Source of the DNA: Dermanyssus gallinae
Lineage: Eukaryota; Arthropoda; Arachnida; Mesostigmata; Dermanyssidae
Direction: 5' to 3'
NCBI GenBank assembly: GCA_003439945.1
Contig: QVRM01003999.1
Coordinates: 186,001 to 250,000, forward strand
Length of the DNA stretch: 64,000 bases
The position numbers and the translations under genes were made by a program. The notes below the pieces were generated by a model. It was given only the letters and a program-made list of their open reading frames with translations, did no database searches and was not told where the DNA came from. This document shows, one piece after another, positions 1-13,250 of the stretch (position 1 is the first letter of the stretch; each line of letters begins with the position of its first letter).

Positions 1-771
1 TATTACTATTGTTCTTGTTGCCGTTGCCGGTATTGTTGCCACCATAGACAACAACAGCAAGGACATTGTTGATAACAATAAACACCTACCTTTGCTCAAC
101 GTTGGTTTCGAGGCGGGCCAGCGACCTACTTTTTGCTGCTGCTTTTCTGTGTGTTGATGTACTTATAGAACTAAAAATCCACGTTATTTCACATTACATT
201 CTGTATAGCTACTATTTACTCGTATTTTGATTCAGCGACCGTCTATTTCGTACTGCTTTCATTGTATGTCCTATTGCGGTTTTGTTACCATCCATGTAGC
301 CGTGGTGCGTTCGGAAATGTTATATTTTACCACTTTTTTTTGGTTTTAGCTATTCCTTTATAGGTAGGCCTCACCACGATTTCACCACCATTCATATCAC
401 ATGCGCCAACTGTATTATATGTAACGGCGAATCGCGTGCAATTGATGCAATTTGCAAATGCAAGCATATGGGGTCGAACGACACACGGTGCTTATACTAT
501 ACGTATATGCACAAAACACCTATCTTTCAAACACAGATTCACATATAACTACAGCGCTGACAAAGACAACGAATTTTTTTTAATAGAATCGTATGACTCT
601 CGTTACAATTACAGTCAGCATATCATAAAATAGTTTTTTTTATTAATTAATACAGGATTAATACACGCTGTGTGATAGATTGTTTTTGTATCCAATCATT
701 TGCCATCGTCGAAATGTGCATGCTACTGTGATTAGTGAAAGACAGCGCACTCACGTATGAGGTAAAAAACA
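1..771. other. Unassigned A/T-rich DNA
   Basis: I see no gene, transposon motif or RNA here. The one open frame, at 436-633 on the plus strand, encodes no recognisable domain. Confidence 0.5.
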
Positions 772-802
772 TGTATGTATGTATATATATATATATATAT
801 AT

Positions 803-839
<37 letters not shown>
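772..839. repeat. Compound (TA)n-(GATA)n microsatellite
   Basis: A short GTAT-type run passes into (TA)n and then into about nine GATA units ending at 839. The open frame reading through it on the minus strand is simply translated repeat. Confidence 0.95.
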
Positions 840-1955
840 GCGCCGCGCATAAGGAACCAATCTGCATAACCGGCGTCCGTTAACGCTGCCGCATAATTAG
901 AAAGCTAAAGTTTCCTATGACTCTTGGCGCTAGCTGTACCGCTGCCGTGATGATGCTAGACTTCATTTGCTAGCACCGTTAAGCTCATTTGTCTGCCGGT
1001 TAAAATTGATGACTATAGCGCTGGGAAGAGCCGCAATATGCGCACGCAGAGCATTTGCGTTCTATTGAGCGGTTGATCGACCCATGTCTGCGCTGGCTGC
1101 CACACGACAACGGGAACAGAGTAAATTTTGGCTTCTTGGCGCCGACCAACAAACACCGGGTGGTTTGTCATGATCGGGAGGTTTGTCATGTCGGGGCTCA
1201 TCTAGATGGGGACTGGCCTTATTCCTCGTCGAGGAATCTCTCTGTCGGGAAATTCCATGACCGGCCACTGCACTAATGAGCATGCTTCGCCAACGTCTGT
1301 TCTACGGTTATTATTAATAATAATTTTTTTTTTGTATTTGATGTATATGGCTTGGCAGGGAAACAACTGAGCCCTAGTTACATGCCCCAGGTGGACGCTG
1401 GTTTACTTAGAGTGCTTACTCTTATTTAGTGTGAAACTACGCATCCAGTGCGTTACTGCCCATCACGTGATTGCGGTAGGCATTGCACTGCATTCGTATT
1501 GCCGTGGCAGACATCAGCTTTCTTTGCGTCTTGCTTTTTTTCTAACGACGCTTGTTCTAATTTTAAAGACTCAACGGTTCACGGCCTCTATGTGTGGAGG
1601 AGCGGAATGATATAATTATTCGTCCTGATTTGTCGTGACATGTGATCGCACAATTGGTAGGCCAAATAGAATACTTTACCTAGTCAGAAATCCGAACCCT
1701 AAGCTAGTTCGTATAATAGTCCCAGCCTGTGGAATAATGGGTTTCCTGAGAAATCACAACGTTTTGCCGTCTACTAAATTAATATCATACATAATAGCTT
1801 TATCAACCGATGGTTGGTTTACAATATTATTATTATATTTGCCTTCTACTACAACTGCAGTTACTACGATGTCAGCATCATACTAGGCATAGTACCTAAG
1901 GACATAGCTTATGTACATACAATCTCTATATTTTATTCTATTATGGTACGAGGCC
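840..1955. other. Unassigned DNA
   Basis: No gene or element is recognised. Overlapping open frames on both strands at 1013-1283 lack any domain I know. Confidence 0.45.
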
Positions 1956-1970
1956 GTATATATATGTATA

Positions 1971-2002
<32 letters not shown>
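1956..2002. repeat. (TA)n microsatellite
   Basis: TA dinucleotide array with two GTA interruptions. Confidence 0.95.
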
Positions 2003-2423
2003 GACTCGCCGCTCGCTACAAGAGGAGCTAGCATAGGTAATAAGGGCAGCGAACGCGAGTGAATCAGCGATGCGACATAAGAAAACTCTTCATTCTGTTT
2101 TGCCTCTAGCCGGTCGAAATGTCGCCGAACGCAAGATGATAGAAAGGCCAATGGCGGAGTTTCAAATCTGCCACCACAACGAAAGCTCGCCGCCGTCGTC
2201 GTCTCCTGTCGCTTCGCCTGTAGCCTGACACGAATGCGGGGCAAAGCGAGTGGGCCCGGAGGCGGCATCAATAACAAATTGATCCTTTGCGATGCGTCGT
2301 GCCCGAGTAGAAAGGTCTGATTTGACGGCAAATGCACCTCGGGTCGTGATGTGCCGTCAGATCAGAGTCACTGCTGCCAGCAGCAGTAACTAAATTCTTC
2401 GCTTGCATACGCTTTTCTTTCCG
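2003..2423. other. Unassigned, moderately GC-rich DNA
   Basis: It contains several CpGs and an open minus-strand frame, but no recognisable domain. Confidence 0.4.
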
Positions 2424-2424
2424 C

Positions 2425-2467
<43 letters not shown>

Positions 2468-2511
2468 TATATTTATGTATATATATATGATATATATATA
2501 ATAGTATATAT

Positions 2512-2553
<42 letters not shown>

Positions 2554-2587
2554 GATATATATATATATATATAATATTATATATAAC
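2424..2587. repeat. Long interrupted (TA)n microsatellite
   Basis: About 160 bp of TA repeats with scattered GA, TTA and AATA interruptions. It lies about 40 bp upstream of the R1-like retrotransposon fragment. Confidence 0.95.
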
Positions 2588-3104
2588 ACGAACTAGGTTA
2601 CAAAACGGAAGCAATTAATTTAAATTAATTGAAACATTCTTCACAGAATCGAAAATTACGCCTTGAAGGGCACCCAGTAACACCCCCCGTTCTCATGGTC
2701 AAGTACCTGGGCGTGATCCCGAGGGCTCTCACAGGACGATCTCATTTGCGCCATGCAGTAAAGATGCTGCAAAAGCCTCAGCAGAGCTGCGGAAAATCCT
2801 CCCGCGGATTAGAGAAGCAACCGACTCTCTGCGCCGTCTCTTAGCATCAAAGTGGATAACATCATGCTGAATGCCGCACCCTATGGGAGCGCACGGACTG
2901 CCAGGGTTGCAACATGCCGCCTCTTCCACAAGATCCAACGACCTACGGCGCTCAACGTGGCGTGGGCAAATCGCACGGCTTCCACAGAAGCCACACAAGT
3001 CCGCTCTAGACAGATTCCCTGGCACTTAAGAGTAAAGGAACTAACTTCATCTTTTAGCTTCGTTAATTAACTTAACTTAATGAGAACCCGTAACCAGTAA
3101 GAGC

Positions 3105-3176
3105 TAATAACTTAGCGTAATTAATAGCTATTAACTTAGCTTAATTAATAGCTATTAACTTAGCTTAATTAATCGC
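3105..3176. repeat. Short tandem repeat, about 24-bp unit, three copies
   Basis: Three near-identical units built from TTAACTTAGC plus TTAATTAATAGCTA. They lie inside the R1-like fragment, between the RT thumb and the C-terminal zinc region, so they probably arose after insertion. Confidence 0.85.
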
Positions 3177-3855
3177 GAGAATTAAATTCGTAAGCATTTA
3201 ATCCGGACGAAGGGCATTTTTGCCAACGTAACCAGCGGTGGAAAGCGGCTAGCCATCCTGGATACTGGACACAATCAATACCTGATCTCAAAGGTGGTAC
3301 TACCTTAAGTACGGCTTGCTTACCTAACCACTGGTGCAGCTGTTGACGGCTCATGCACCATTGCTGTTTTCAGCAATACCTACACCGCATTGTCAAAACT
3401 GACTCGCCCTTACGCCGTATGCGCAACTTAGGAGAGACTGAAGAAGTGAGGCACTGCTACAAGCGCTGCGCCCCTTCGATACCGAGAGTGAGCTACTGTC
3501 TCGGCATCTGGGAAAAAGACTGGAAAGAACAACTAAAAAAAAGTTCCCTAACTCATGCCAAGCCCATGTAGACGCGTCCCTCAGGGATCGTAAATTCAGG
3601 TTTGTGGTAAGAGAGAAGATTCGCAGAATTTATTTCCGAGGCGTAAATAACCGTCGCACAAAGTCGAGCAATCTTAATTGCAAGATAAAGTGGACAGGTG
3701 CAGTAATCACGAGAACAGAGACAGTACAGCGGTCACCCCTCGGACGAGGGGCAAAAAAGACGACTGGATTCCTAGTATGTTTGTGAGTCCCACACTATCG
3801 TAACTTTAGCAAGGACGCCCGGTGTGTGCATCATGCATTTTGATGGTTAATCTCC

Positions 3856-3861
3856 AATAAA
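3856..3861 (+). promoter_or_regulatory. Polyadenylation signal AATAAA of the R1-like element
   Basis: AATAAA is followed by an A-rich stretch, about 290 bp past the last recognisable coding motif. It is consistent with the 3' end of the element. Confidence 0.5.
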
Positions 3862-3875
3862 AACAATTAAAAACG

Positions 3876-4815
<940 letters not shown>

Positions 4816-4954
4816 ACTGGTAAATCGATCTAAGGATCGAAGATGTAGTTTTGCTGACAACGGTTCTATCGCGGCTTTATCGGTAGCAGCGCTGTTCTAT
4901 TGCCGTAGCACCAACAACTTGTAGTCTGTAACAGCAGGAATTTAAACAGTAATT

Positions 4955-5042
4955 TAAGCTTTGTAAGCGGTTAGATAATTGCTAATCTCGAAGCCGTTAG
5001 ATAATTGTTGATCTCGGAACCGCCAGATAGTTGTTTGTCTAA
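4955..5042. repeat. Degenerate tandem repeat, unit about 26-27 bp, three copies
   Basis: Three diverged copies share a core GTTAGATAATTG followed by ATCTCG, the third reading CCAGATAGTTG. Confidence 0.75.
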
Positions 5043-5227
5043 CGCTCTAGTAGTTCTATGATGTAATGCCTCGTCAGTCGTACGATGTCTATGGCTAATC
5101 TAACGCCAATGTGGGCGTTCAATCAACACCATTAAGACTGCCGGACGACCGAGAACCACACAATGGGACAGTGTCTGATCAACAACATCTGAAGTTGTAG
5201 CTGGCCACCTACAGTAAAGTACAGAAA

Positions 5228-5268
5228 GCGATACTACTACTACTACTACGACTACTACTATTACTATG
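5228..5268. repeat. (TAC)n microsatellite
   Basis: ACTACTACTACTAC-type array with single-base interruptions. Confidence 0.9.
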
Positions 5269-5790
5269 TAATGGACGTACTCAGCGGAACAGCCAACATG
5301 TACGTATGAGTGAGTTAGGCAGGCATTAGTGAATCAACCACGCCCCGTCGGGCAAGCGATTGCACGCTGTCTACCCATCTATCTATCTATCGGTTGCACG
5401 ATGCACGATGTCGGATCAGCGTGCACCGCAGCCTCACCGCCAGCATCTTCGCGTGCGCTGATGGTGATCCGTGTCGCTAGTGGAAAACAATCGAGCGACA
5501 GAGGAGACACTGTGCGAGGAGGATAACGACGAATCTTCCGACAATTCCGACATGGATGGAAGACAACAACGTACGCTTCGGTCCGTCGAAGCCGCAGCAC
5601 CGGGTGTCTTCTCCCTTGGGAGTCTTCGTTTGATCTGCGTCTGCCTTCAAAGCCTTGCGGGGTCGGGTCGATCAGTGATTCGACCGCCCTTGGGAGAGGT
5701 CGTCCCTCCCTCCGCCCGCTCGGAGGTAGTCCACCTGCCCTTGAGACCGTCTTCCTCCTCCAGCAGCATCAGCAGCGGCAAGTGTACACG

Positions 5791-5827
<37 letters not shown>

Positions 5828-5938
5828 GCTGTTGTTGTTGCTGTTGTTGCTGCTGTTGTTGTTGGCGTTGGTGTTGTTGTTGTTGCTGCTGTTGTTGTTG
5901 GTGTTGGTGTTGTTGTTGCTGTTGTTGCTGGTGCTGCC
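5791..5938. repeat. (TTG/CTG)n triplet array
   Basis: About 148 bp of GTT repeats interspersed with GCT and GGT. It has no stop in several frames, which creates long false open frames. Confidence 0.95.
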
Positions 5939-6261
5939 GCTGCATCATCTTGATTGTGTTTGCGTCTTGCGCAAGTAACCCAGCTAGCCAGGCAGCTTTC
6001 GCTGTTCACACGTTCGTTCCCGCCTCTCGGTATTGGTGGTCGGCTGTTGTTGTTGTTGTCGCTTCTGTTGCTGCAGTTGTTGGTTGGTGGTGCGTCCTGT
6101 CAGAGAAATAGTGGAGACGTGAAGAAGGCGAATTCTTCCTCGCCTTCTTCACGCCTTTGTCTTCTTCGAAAAAAGAAGGCGAAGAAGAAGATACAGCTTT
6201 CCAGAGCATGGCTTCGACGTTGACCGTGGTGTCATCGACTCCTTGTTCGTGCTTGCCTACC

Positions 6262-6378
6262 TCCTCCACTGAAGATAATCATCATAACCACCACTACTAC
6301 CACCTCATCATCATCATCATCAGCATCAGCAGCACCGACATCATCATTAGTATCATAATCATCATTATCATAATTGAC
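6262..6378. repeat. (CAT/CAC)n triplet-rich tract
   Basis: Imperfect runs of ATC, CAC and AGC triplets, then ATCATTATCATA. Confidence 0.85.
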
Positions 6379-6618
6379 CCTTGTTGCATGGTTGTGTGTC
6401 TATTATATACACAGGTGATATCTATTAACGAGAGGCCCTCGGTTACTGGTTTGCGAGACTGCTGCCGCTGTTGCTGATGCTGATGCCAGCAGCGCGTGGC
6501 TACAGTTGGCTCTTGCGCTGGTCGGCATATAGCTACGTTGCGACCTCTTTGCTTCAGACGGGATTTTCCAGAGTGCCTTTTCGTCTTATCCGTCCTCTTC
6601 CATCTTTTACACTCCCTA

Positions 6619-6675
6619 AATATCCATAAGTCCTATATGCCTCTATCCATAAGTGCTATATGCCTCTATCCATAA
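6619..6675. repeat. Tandem repeat, 23-bp unit, about 2.5 copies
   Basis: TCCATAAGT plus CTATATGCCTCTA is repeated, with C/G variation after AAGT. Confidence 0.85.
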
Positions 6676-8747
6676 CCCTGGCACGGGCCTTTTCTGCAAA
6701 ATGCCCTTAGTTGTTCCAATTGTTAAAATGCATGTAATTATGGACATTTTAAGCTCAATGAGGAACTATTACTAAATGTACGTAATTTGCCGTCCGGAGA
6801 AGACCGTCTCATAACAACAGAAACGTCCTCGAAAAGGACGCTTCGCACACGCGCACCCTTTTAGCGGAAAGGCGACAGTATTGACTCGACGAGCCGGAAC
6901 AGTCAATGTTGTGACTCGAAATGTTGATCCTCGCGGATAGGCTTACGTTCGAACTGACACGAGACACGCTTAGACCGAGCGCAAATCCACCTGCACATCG
7001 CGTTCGCTTTTGCCACAGCTTTTCAGCACCGAGACACTCCGACCAAGGGCTACGGGTATAGATACCTAGCCGAACGGACGCCAGAGCATCTATGTCATGT
7101 TCCAAGTAAGCGTCACGAGCAGATGATGCGTACGAATATCTGAGAAGAGCCACGCGAACGTCCAACATAGAATACCGTCTTAGATCTGTCATTGGAGGAG
7201 ATGCAAATTCAGGCAGACTAGTCTGTTCTGCACCGCCAGAGATGTTGCCTCTGGCGGTGGCAAAAGTTGATTTTACTGTCTAGGCAATTTTTTTCTAGAT
7301 TAAGTTGAAACTTCAATATATGACAGGTTGTCACTGGTAACAGCGCTGGTTTGCGTTGATTTGCGGAGATAATTTAGGTGCCCTTCAAGGTCGAATCTGA
7401 ACTCTGGTCCAAGCTATGCACTTTAAAATAATATGGAGTACTCTTGAGCAGTCGGCAATCGAGCGTCGCTGATAAGCAAATGAGATCTAATCTGATTGTA
7501 CTAAACGCGTAATATTCTAAAATTCCACTAAACACACTAATGTTGTTATACTACTATACAGTACAATAATACAAATAGGTGTTTTACATTACATTTCGCT
7601 CGTTATTATTAATGCAGTTATTGTAATTAATGCCGTGGTAGTAGCTTTGGTTGTCAATGTAGCGTTGTAATTCACAGCAACATTTAAGTAAATATTCTCA
7701 CTATGCATTGTCTTCATAAAAAGCAAGACGACGAAAACAAACATAGTAAATTTGTGAGAAAAAACAGCAACTTTTATCTCTTTTCTGCAAAATGTGTGTT
7801 CTGTTTTCGGGCTTTGGGCGTCTTTTTTTATATATATTTGCAGAACCTGGTAGTGCATATCATGTATATAAATTGGCAGACGAGATAGGATCTAGAGATT
7901 TGCTTTATTCGAGATACATTTGACACAACCGCTATCATAGATCACGTACGGTGCCTGCTAAAGATGATGATGACAAAAAAGAAAAAAACAGAGAGTCCAA
8001 ACGAGCGCTTAGCTTGTGCCAGAGACATTGTAAACTATTCCCGCGAAACAACTTTGCGAAACAATGGTCAAACGTGACGTGTATTTGCAAAGAAACTTGT
8101 TGGTTTTCATATCAAAACATGCGCCGTAGCTCTACATTGCAGCAAATTCTGTTAGCACGCGCTTTGCAGAAATTTGCAGCTGCGACAAAGGATAATAATA
8201 AGTTAATGCTACACATTACAGATCTGCGTTGACGGTTACGGTAATGCCATGCACGCCGAAACTTTATAACAGTCTGTGGCAGTGGCATATGCCTGCCAGT
8301 AAAAAAAATAGACACTCTTTAACCCACGACTATCATCGACATGGTAGGAGAACTACGTCGTTATTATTGTTGGGGCGCATATCTTGGGGCAACGCTTCAC
8401 AGAGCATAGATCTAGTAGCAAGCATGCAGCACCTGTCGACAGAAAGTGTGGCTTTGTCCTAAAACTGGCTCTTAACGCACTCTGTATTGGCAAGCAAATT
8501 GCCGCCGTTCCAATAACGTTTTGCGCGTAGGGTACGCATAGGTTTTATGTTTCTTTTGATAGCGCTAGGGGGAATTTGTCGTCGTACGTACAATGCCGAT
8601 GCTCATGTGCACACCTAGAAAATATGCGCGCAAAGAAACTCAAGTAAACATGACCTAGGAACGAATTGTAGTGAAGCCGAAGTTTTGACTGGCGAGATGC
8701 AGCTTTGATCAGACCCCTCACCGCGACCACCTTACCCGTGGTGGTCG
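6676..8747. other. Unassigned DNA
   Basis: No recognisable coding motif. The 127-residue minus-strand frame at 6809-7192 and small frames at 7589-8462 show no domain and no neighbouring splice structure I can support. Confidence 0.4.
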
Positions 8748-8765
8748 CCCCCCCCCCCCCCCCCC
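8748..8765. repeat. Poly-C run (18 nt)
   Basis: Uninterrupted C run, so the minus strand carries G18 and could form a G-quadruplex. Confidence 0.95.
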
Positions 8766-9689
8766 AGCCCCCAGACAGCCTTTAATATCGGCTGATCGCG
8801 TGCAACGAGCCCAGCGTGCAATTTCTTCGAGGCCTATTATTATTACCACCAGCGCTAGCGCTCTCATATGATCTAACATGAGCTCGAATGATGCATACAC
8901 ACACACACATACGAAGGCCGCATGACTGACTAGGCCAGTTGAGTGGCGCCAGGTTGTTTACGTATATTGGCAGTAGCTCTCTTTACGAAGAGCAGCAAGA
9001 ATGTGGAAATATAGCATGTGTTCTATCGTCTGGACAGCCAGCTGCTCCCCGAAGACCGCCACTAATAGCAGCACCCCTATGTGGTGGGCAACCGCATGTG
9101 AGAGGACACCACTTAAAAGCAGATGGCTGGTGTGGGGCTCAAATATATGTCTTGTATGAAACATTCCATCAATTCCTTCCTACGCAAAGGCTTTCTGCTC
9201 TGTTGCTGCTTCTTCTTTGTCTTCGTCTTTTTATTCCCTGTCTTCTTCTTTTTCCCTGTCTTGTCCTTTTTCCTGTCTTTTGCTTTTGCATTGACTCATC
9301 CACGTCCTGTGATTCGTTTGATTATCAACAGCGGCGTGTAAACTCGATCGTATGGGATCGCAATGGGAACGAAAGACCGCCCGATTGTGAACTTGCCGTT
9401 AATATATATTTCGTGCACTTTTGAGTTGTACTTTAAAGAAAAGGATGGCCGGGTAAACACATTGAGCACAAACGCACACTTACACCATCTAGAACGCTTC
9501 GTATACCGTATGAATGAAACCTATACTCGACAACCAGTAATCGTATCAGGCATGGTGACATGCGGAATAACGAGAATGATTTAATCTTAATAAACATTAG
9601 TACAATTAAGAAACATATTGACCTAGGTTAACTGGTGGTGGTAAACGCTGGTTTTCTTCCCCAAAAACTAGTGCTGCCGCCAGCTGTAC
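8766..9689. other. Unassigned DNA
   Basis: It includes a (CA)n run near 8897-8910 and a pyrimidine-rich tract at 9190-9290 that creates a Phe/Leu-rich frame. No gene is supported. Confidence 0.4.
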
Positions 9690-10515
9690 TTCAATAATGT
9701 AATCGTAATTGCATTTAAAGATAATATGTGCCATTGCGTGTAGCTTCTGGTGCGTAGCATACCGGCTTGGTACAGAGCCAGCAGAACCGAGCCTTGTGTG
9801 TTGCCGTATGGGTACTCTTGAGCTGTCGTACCAGACAGAGCCCATGGCATCACGGTAGCTTCATTTGCAAAACTAGGTGCTGGTACCGCCAAGTCTATTG
9901 AAATCCTAAAAGCTTTACACGTACTTGACATTTTTCCGCCAACTTTTCTATATATTCCCTTGAGTCTGACAACTCGATGCCGAGGTATTCGCGTGTCATA
10001 TCTATCAGTAAGAGCTGGCCCTGCACCTTGAACTGTACCAGTACTTTAAAATCGTTGTTTGAGAACATCGCTTTGGCAGTCTTCCTTGGGCTAAATGTTA
10101 TATCAATTTCCTTCCCAACGAAGAAGTCATGTCTAGCAAATCCTTTAGTTTGTAGTAGCTTCGGGCCAAAGTGCGCAAGTGTAACTATTTTCTCTCCTTA
10201 GTCATCAACGAGTTCTCAGGTAAGTCGCAGCGCACGCTGAACCCAGCTCCAGTCTGTAGTAATCTGGTTTTCGACTGCTTTCATGTAGAGCATAAACAGA
10301 ATCGGACTAAATGAAAGTCCCTGGTGGAGGCCTACTCTCATCTGTATATAATCTGGAGCATACTCGTCGTCTGTCAGAATTACTCTGTTATCATTGCATA
10401 GTATCCTCAGTAGTTCAATCAGTTTGTCGTCAAACCCTGAAAATCGAGAGCGTCTCCGAGCATTTTGCTCCTCTGTACTCGAGCATAAGCAGCTGAACAG
10501 TCGACAAACTCATTA
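9690..10515 (-). mobile_element. Non-LTR retrotransposon reverse transcriptase fossil
   Basis: Read on the minus strand from 10515 downward, this is a decayed RT domain. Blocks in order: FVDCSAAYARV (RT motif around the first catalytic Asp, here replaced by Arg where AAYDRV is expected), KLIELLRILCNDNRV, GLHQGLSFSPILFMLYMKAVE (GL.QG..SP.LF block), then after frame breaks FSPRKTAKAMF and EYLGIELSDSREYIEKL (the K.KTE and YLGI thumb blocks). The YADD box between them is not recognisable. It retains at least two stops and lacks both ends. A TA array begins almost exactly where the recognisable RT starts (10519). The clade is uncertain. Confidence 0.7.

Positions 10516-10518
<3 letters not shown>

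Positions 10519-10550
<32 letters not shown>
10519..10550. repeat. (TA)n microsatellite
   Basis: Pure TA array abutting the RT fossil. Confidence 0.97.
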
Positions 10551-10553
<3 letters not shown>

Positions 10554-12599
10554 CTGTTCGTTCTCTTCCTTCTTCCGGTTGTATGTATGGCTAGATTGGG
10601 TAGCGGTGCTTTTAGTCGTCTTTGAGACCAATGGGCCGGTACAACACCGGCCGGGGCGTTGGGACCATTGATTGATGCGCACCCTGCGGTGACCAAGCAG
10701 TGTCGTCTGAAAGGACCGGCCAATGACCTATGAGGGCTGGAAAATGCCATCAACGAGCGCGCATCTAACACCTAGAAGACGGCTATAGCAGCAGGAGCAG
10801 CAGCAGCAAAAGACTACCTACCGCGTCTATGTGGTGGAAATTGCGAGGTGGAGTCTCAACCGCACTCGAAGTGCCAATTGATACACCGGCAGTCTGCTGT
10901 CCCGCTCTAGCGTCATACATATATATATTTTTTTGTTATCTTCTTTTTGTTAGCTTCTTGCACTACTACTCGTACGACTGCTACCTTAACCGCTTCAGAG
11001 AAATATTTCTTTTTAAGTTTTGCTACTTATTTTTATACTTTGCTAAAAGGCATGTGGGATGTGCAAGCTAACTTTTTTATTCATATATATATATATATAT
11101 ATATATATCAGCCCCTACGTAGTTTAAAAAAAACTTCAACGAACTTCAATTATTCCATAAAAGGACATGCGGCACGAGGGTTTGAAGTCAGTCCTGTAAC
11201 ATTGTATAGGTAAGCAATGATTATACAAACAGGCAACTATTATGTACGTATTTGCGATCGGATAAAATGATCAATTATTGAATGCGATAAATCGATTCAG
11301 GTTCACGTTTGTTGATATTTAGGTGAAACGGCAATCGAGCTACGTACTGTTATTTTTGTGCAAGCTCTAGCGAGAATGAAGTGCACAAAGGTGTTACGAA
11401 AAGCCTCGATCGACCATTGAGGATGGGGCCCCATTCCGCGAAGCGCGTATTAATGAAACACAGGATTTTGAACTGGACCTGTACGACAAAAGACGTGGAA
11501 GACGTTCAAAAACAGCAACGGAGAACGAAAATGAAAAAACACTCAAACATAACATATGCATTGCTAGAAGAGACATTGAGCCTGGATGCCAAGTTCATAC
11601 GATCCTGCACGATCACCTCGAACTTACTAGAATAGCTGCTCGATGAGAACCTCGTGATGTGTTACGGGACGAAATAGAGCCGCGGGTCTTTTTGGCTCCG
11701 CTTAAGAATTGCTGATCAAAATTTGACAAGGCTTGGCCTTTTTTGTTCTGAAAACTCATCCGAATGAATGTAAGCAAAACAAATTGCAAAAGGACGACAT
11801 TCCAATTCACGCAAATAAGTACTTGAAACAATTGAAGGGGAGCTAGAAAACATTAAAGAACATGAAGAATCTTATAAATTAAATAAAACAAGATGGCAAC
11901 ACCAGTAGGAACTACGAGAAACATAAACACTAGCAACAATAAAAGCAACCAGCGCAGAAGTACATGCAGCTAGGACAAGATTAGGCCAACACTTGAGTTC
12001 CTCAGGTCCTTGCACAAACAAAGCCGAGGTCGTGGAATGAAAACCACTTTTCTATAGCTTGTTCTAAGGGATTAATTCGCCAGAGAGTCTTTATGGTAGA
12101 ATGGTGAACCGACGAGGAGAAGGAGCAGGACGGAATTGAGCTAACAGGCATTGGGACGAAGACATCACCAAGCTAGAATATTTATCTCTTTGCACTTTGA
12201 GTTGCCTACCAAATTTGTTCTCCCTCAATTGAAATGACTCGACCGGATTCGGCAGGACTGTCCGCATAGGTTCTATTTAACGATTTGCAGGTACAACGAC
12301 GAACATTCAGCGAAGAACAGGCCGGGCGGCCGGGAGGACAGGAGACAACATAGCGTGAGACACAGGGAGTGAACGTGGCGTGGCAAAGAGAACGTAGCGC
12401 AGCGAGCACACCAGCGCAAAATCGGACGCTTCTACACCCTGAAATTAGGGTAGGTTGGAAGGTAGATACGAGTCCGTTACGAGTCGCCCTAGTTAGACGA
12501 GGCGCGGCGCAGACGACGCAGCTTTCTCCGCCACCGGGTCCTGCCGGAAACTGTCTGCGCGTACTCGTATGTATGTGTTCCTGCCAATGCAGTCGTACT
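10551..12599. other. Unassigned DNA
   Basis: A TA array lies at 11082-11108. The plus-strand frame at 11381-11635 and the Lys/Glu-rich plus-strand stretch at 11760-11910 read like degraded coding sequence, but I cannot assign them. No intact gene is supported. Confidence 0.35.
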
Positions 12600-13154
12600 A
12601 TGTAGGTGTGTATTACGCACACACACACACACACACACCCATATGTGTACCCCCAACCTATGCACGGTCTCCCGCCTGCCGTCTGGTGCGGCAGCGTTTG
12701 TGACGGGCAGCTGCGGCGACACATTGAAGTGCGGAGGCCGCCGCCGCCGTCGTCGGCGGGGGCGGCGGCGAACGTCGACGTACGCGACGCATCGTTTGCA
12801 TTAGTCCACCATTGCATGATGATCGTTGTTGTTGTTGTTGTTGTTGTCGTCGTCAATTGTTGTTGCAACTGTTTTGTTGCTGTTGTTGATGATGATGATG
12901 ATGATGGAAAGACAGCACTCACTGGTATGCTGGCCTGCGTTCTGTCGTGTGGGGTCCGATGTGCGTCTGCTTGTGCTTTAACCACGCCGCACGCTGTCAT
13001 CCTCTGCTGCGGTCGTCCCTACGGGTCTGTAGGTCTGTGGCGTCAGATGGGTTTGGCTTGATGATGGCTGTTGCTACCGCTCAATCTATTCACCCATCCG
13101 CCTGCATTGTGCATTGAGAACAGGAAATAGCGACAGTTCGTCTCTCTCTCCCTC

Positions 13155-13202
<48 letters not shown>

Positions 13203-13250
13203 CCTTCTCTCTCGTTCTCCTTCTATCTCTCTCTCTATATATATATATGT
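12600..13250. repeat. GC-rich cluster of microsatellites
   Basis: (CA)n at 12617-12639, (CCG/GGC)-rich DNA at 12737-12775, (GTT)n at 12825-12850, (GAT)n at 12886-12906, then (TC)n and (TA)n arrays at 13139-13250. The 264-residue minus-strand frame at 12206-13000 is built around Thr, Ser and Val runs from these repeats. The cluster may mark regulatory or UTR sequence, but no exon is identifiable. Confidence 0.7.

Larger units (their letters stand above)
2629..3875 (+). mobile_element. R1-like non-LTR retrotransposon, 3' part, decayed
   Basis: This is the C-terminal part of a retrotransposon polyprotein followed by a 3' UTR. Visible in order: an RT thumb motif VKYLGVI (near 2698-2718); DNIMLNAAP and RTASTEATQV (2852-3000), which match the conserved LLYGAPVW and AYRTVSTEAL blocks of R1/Jockey-type elements; and YLHRI..DSP followed by ET..H....C (3370-3470), the remains of the C-terminal zinc-binding motif. 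Both early cysteines of that last motif read as arginine. The reading frame shifts several times, with in-frame stops near 2842 and 3069. The RT catalytic core and everything 5' of it are missing. A long (TA)n array lies just upstream. Motif order and spacing fit the R1 group; the exact clade is inference. Confidence 0.75.
5300..6480. other. GC-rich, triplet-repeat-rich segment without a supported gene
   Basis: Base composition is clearly GC-richer than the flanks. Open frames on both strands translate to poly-Leu, poly-Cys, poly-Val or poly-Thr because of the TTG array inside. The non-repeat portion around 5471-5780 (LVENNRATEETLCEEDNDE and onward) is acidic then low-complexity and matches no family I know. 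It could be UTR or regulatory sequence of an unseen gene. Confidence 0.4.

Noticed and set aside
5471..6111. Poly-Val, poly-Cys, poly-Leu and poly-Thr frames
   Set aside because: Created by the (TTG)n array; no non-repeat domain.
12206..13000. 264-residue minus-strand frame, one of the longest in the window
   Set aside because: It spans CA, GTT, GAT and CCG repeats, and the intervening sequence matches no family and shows no splice or promoter context.
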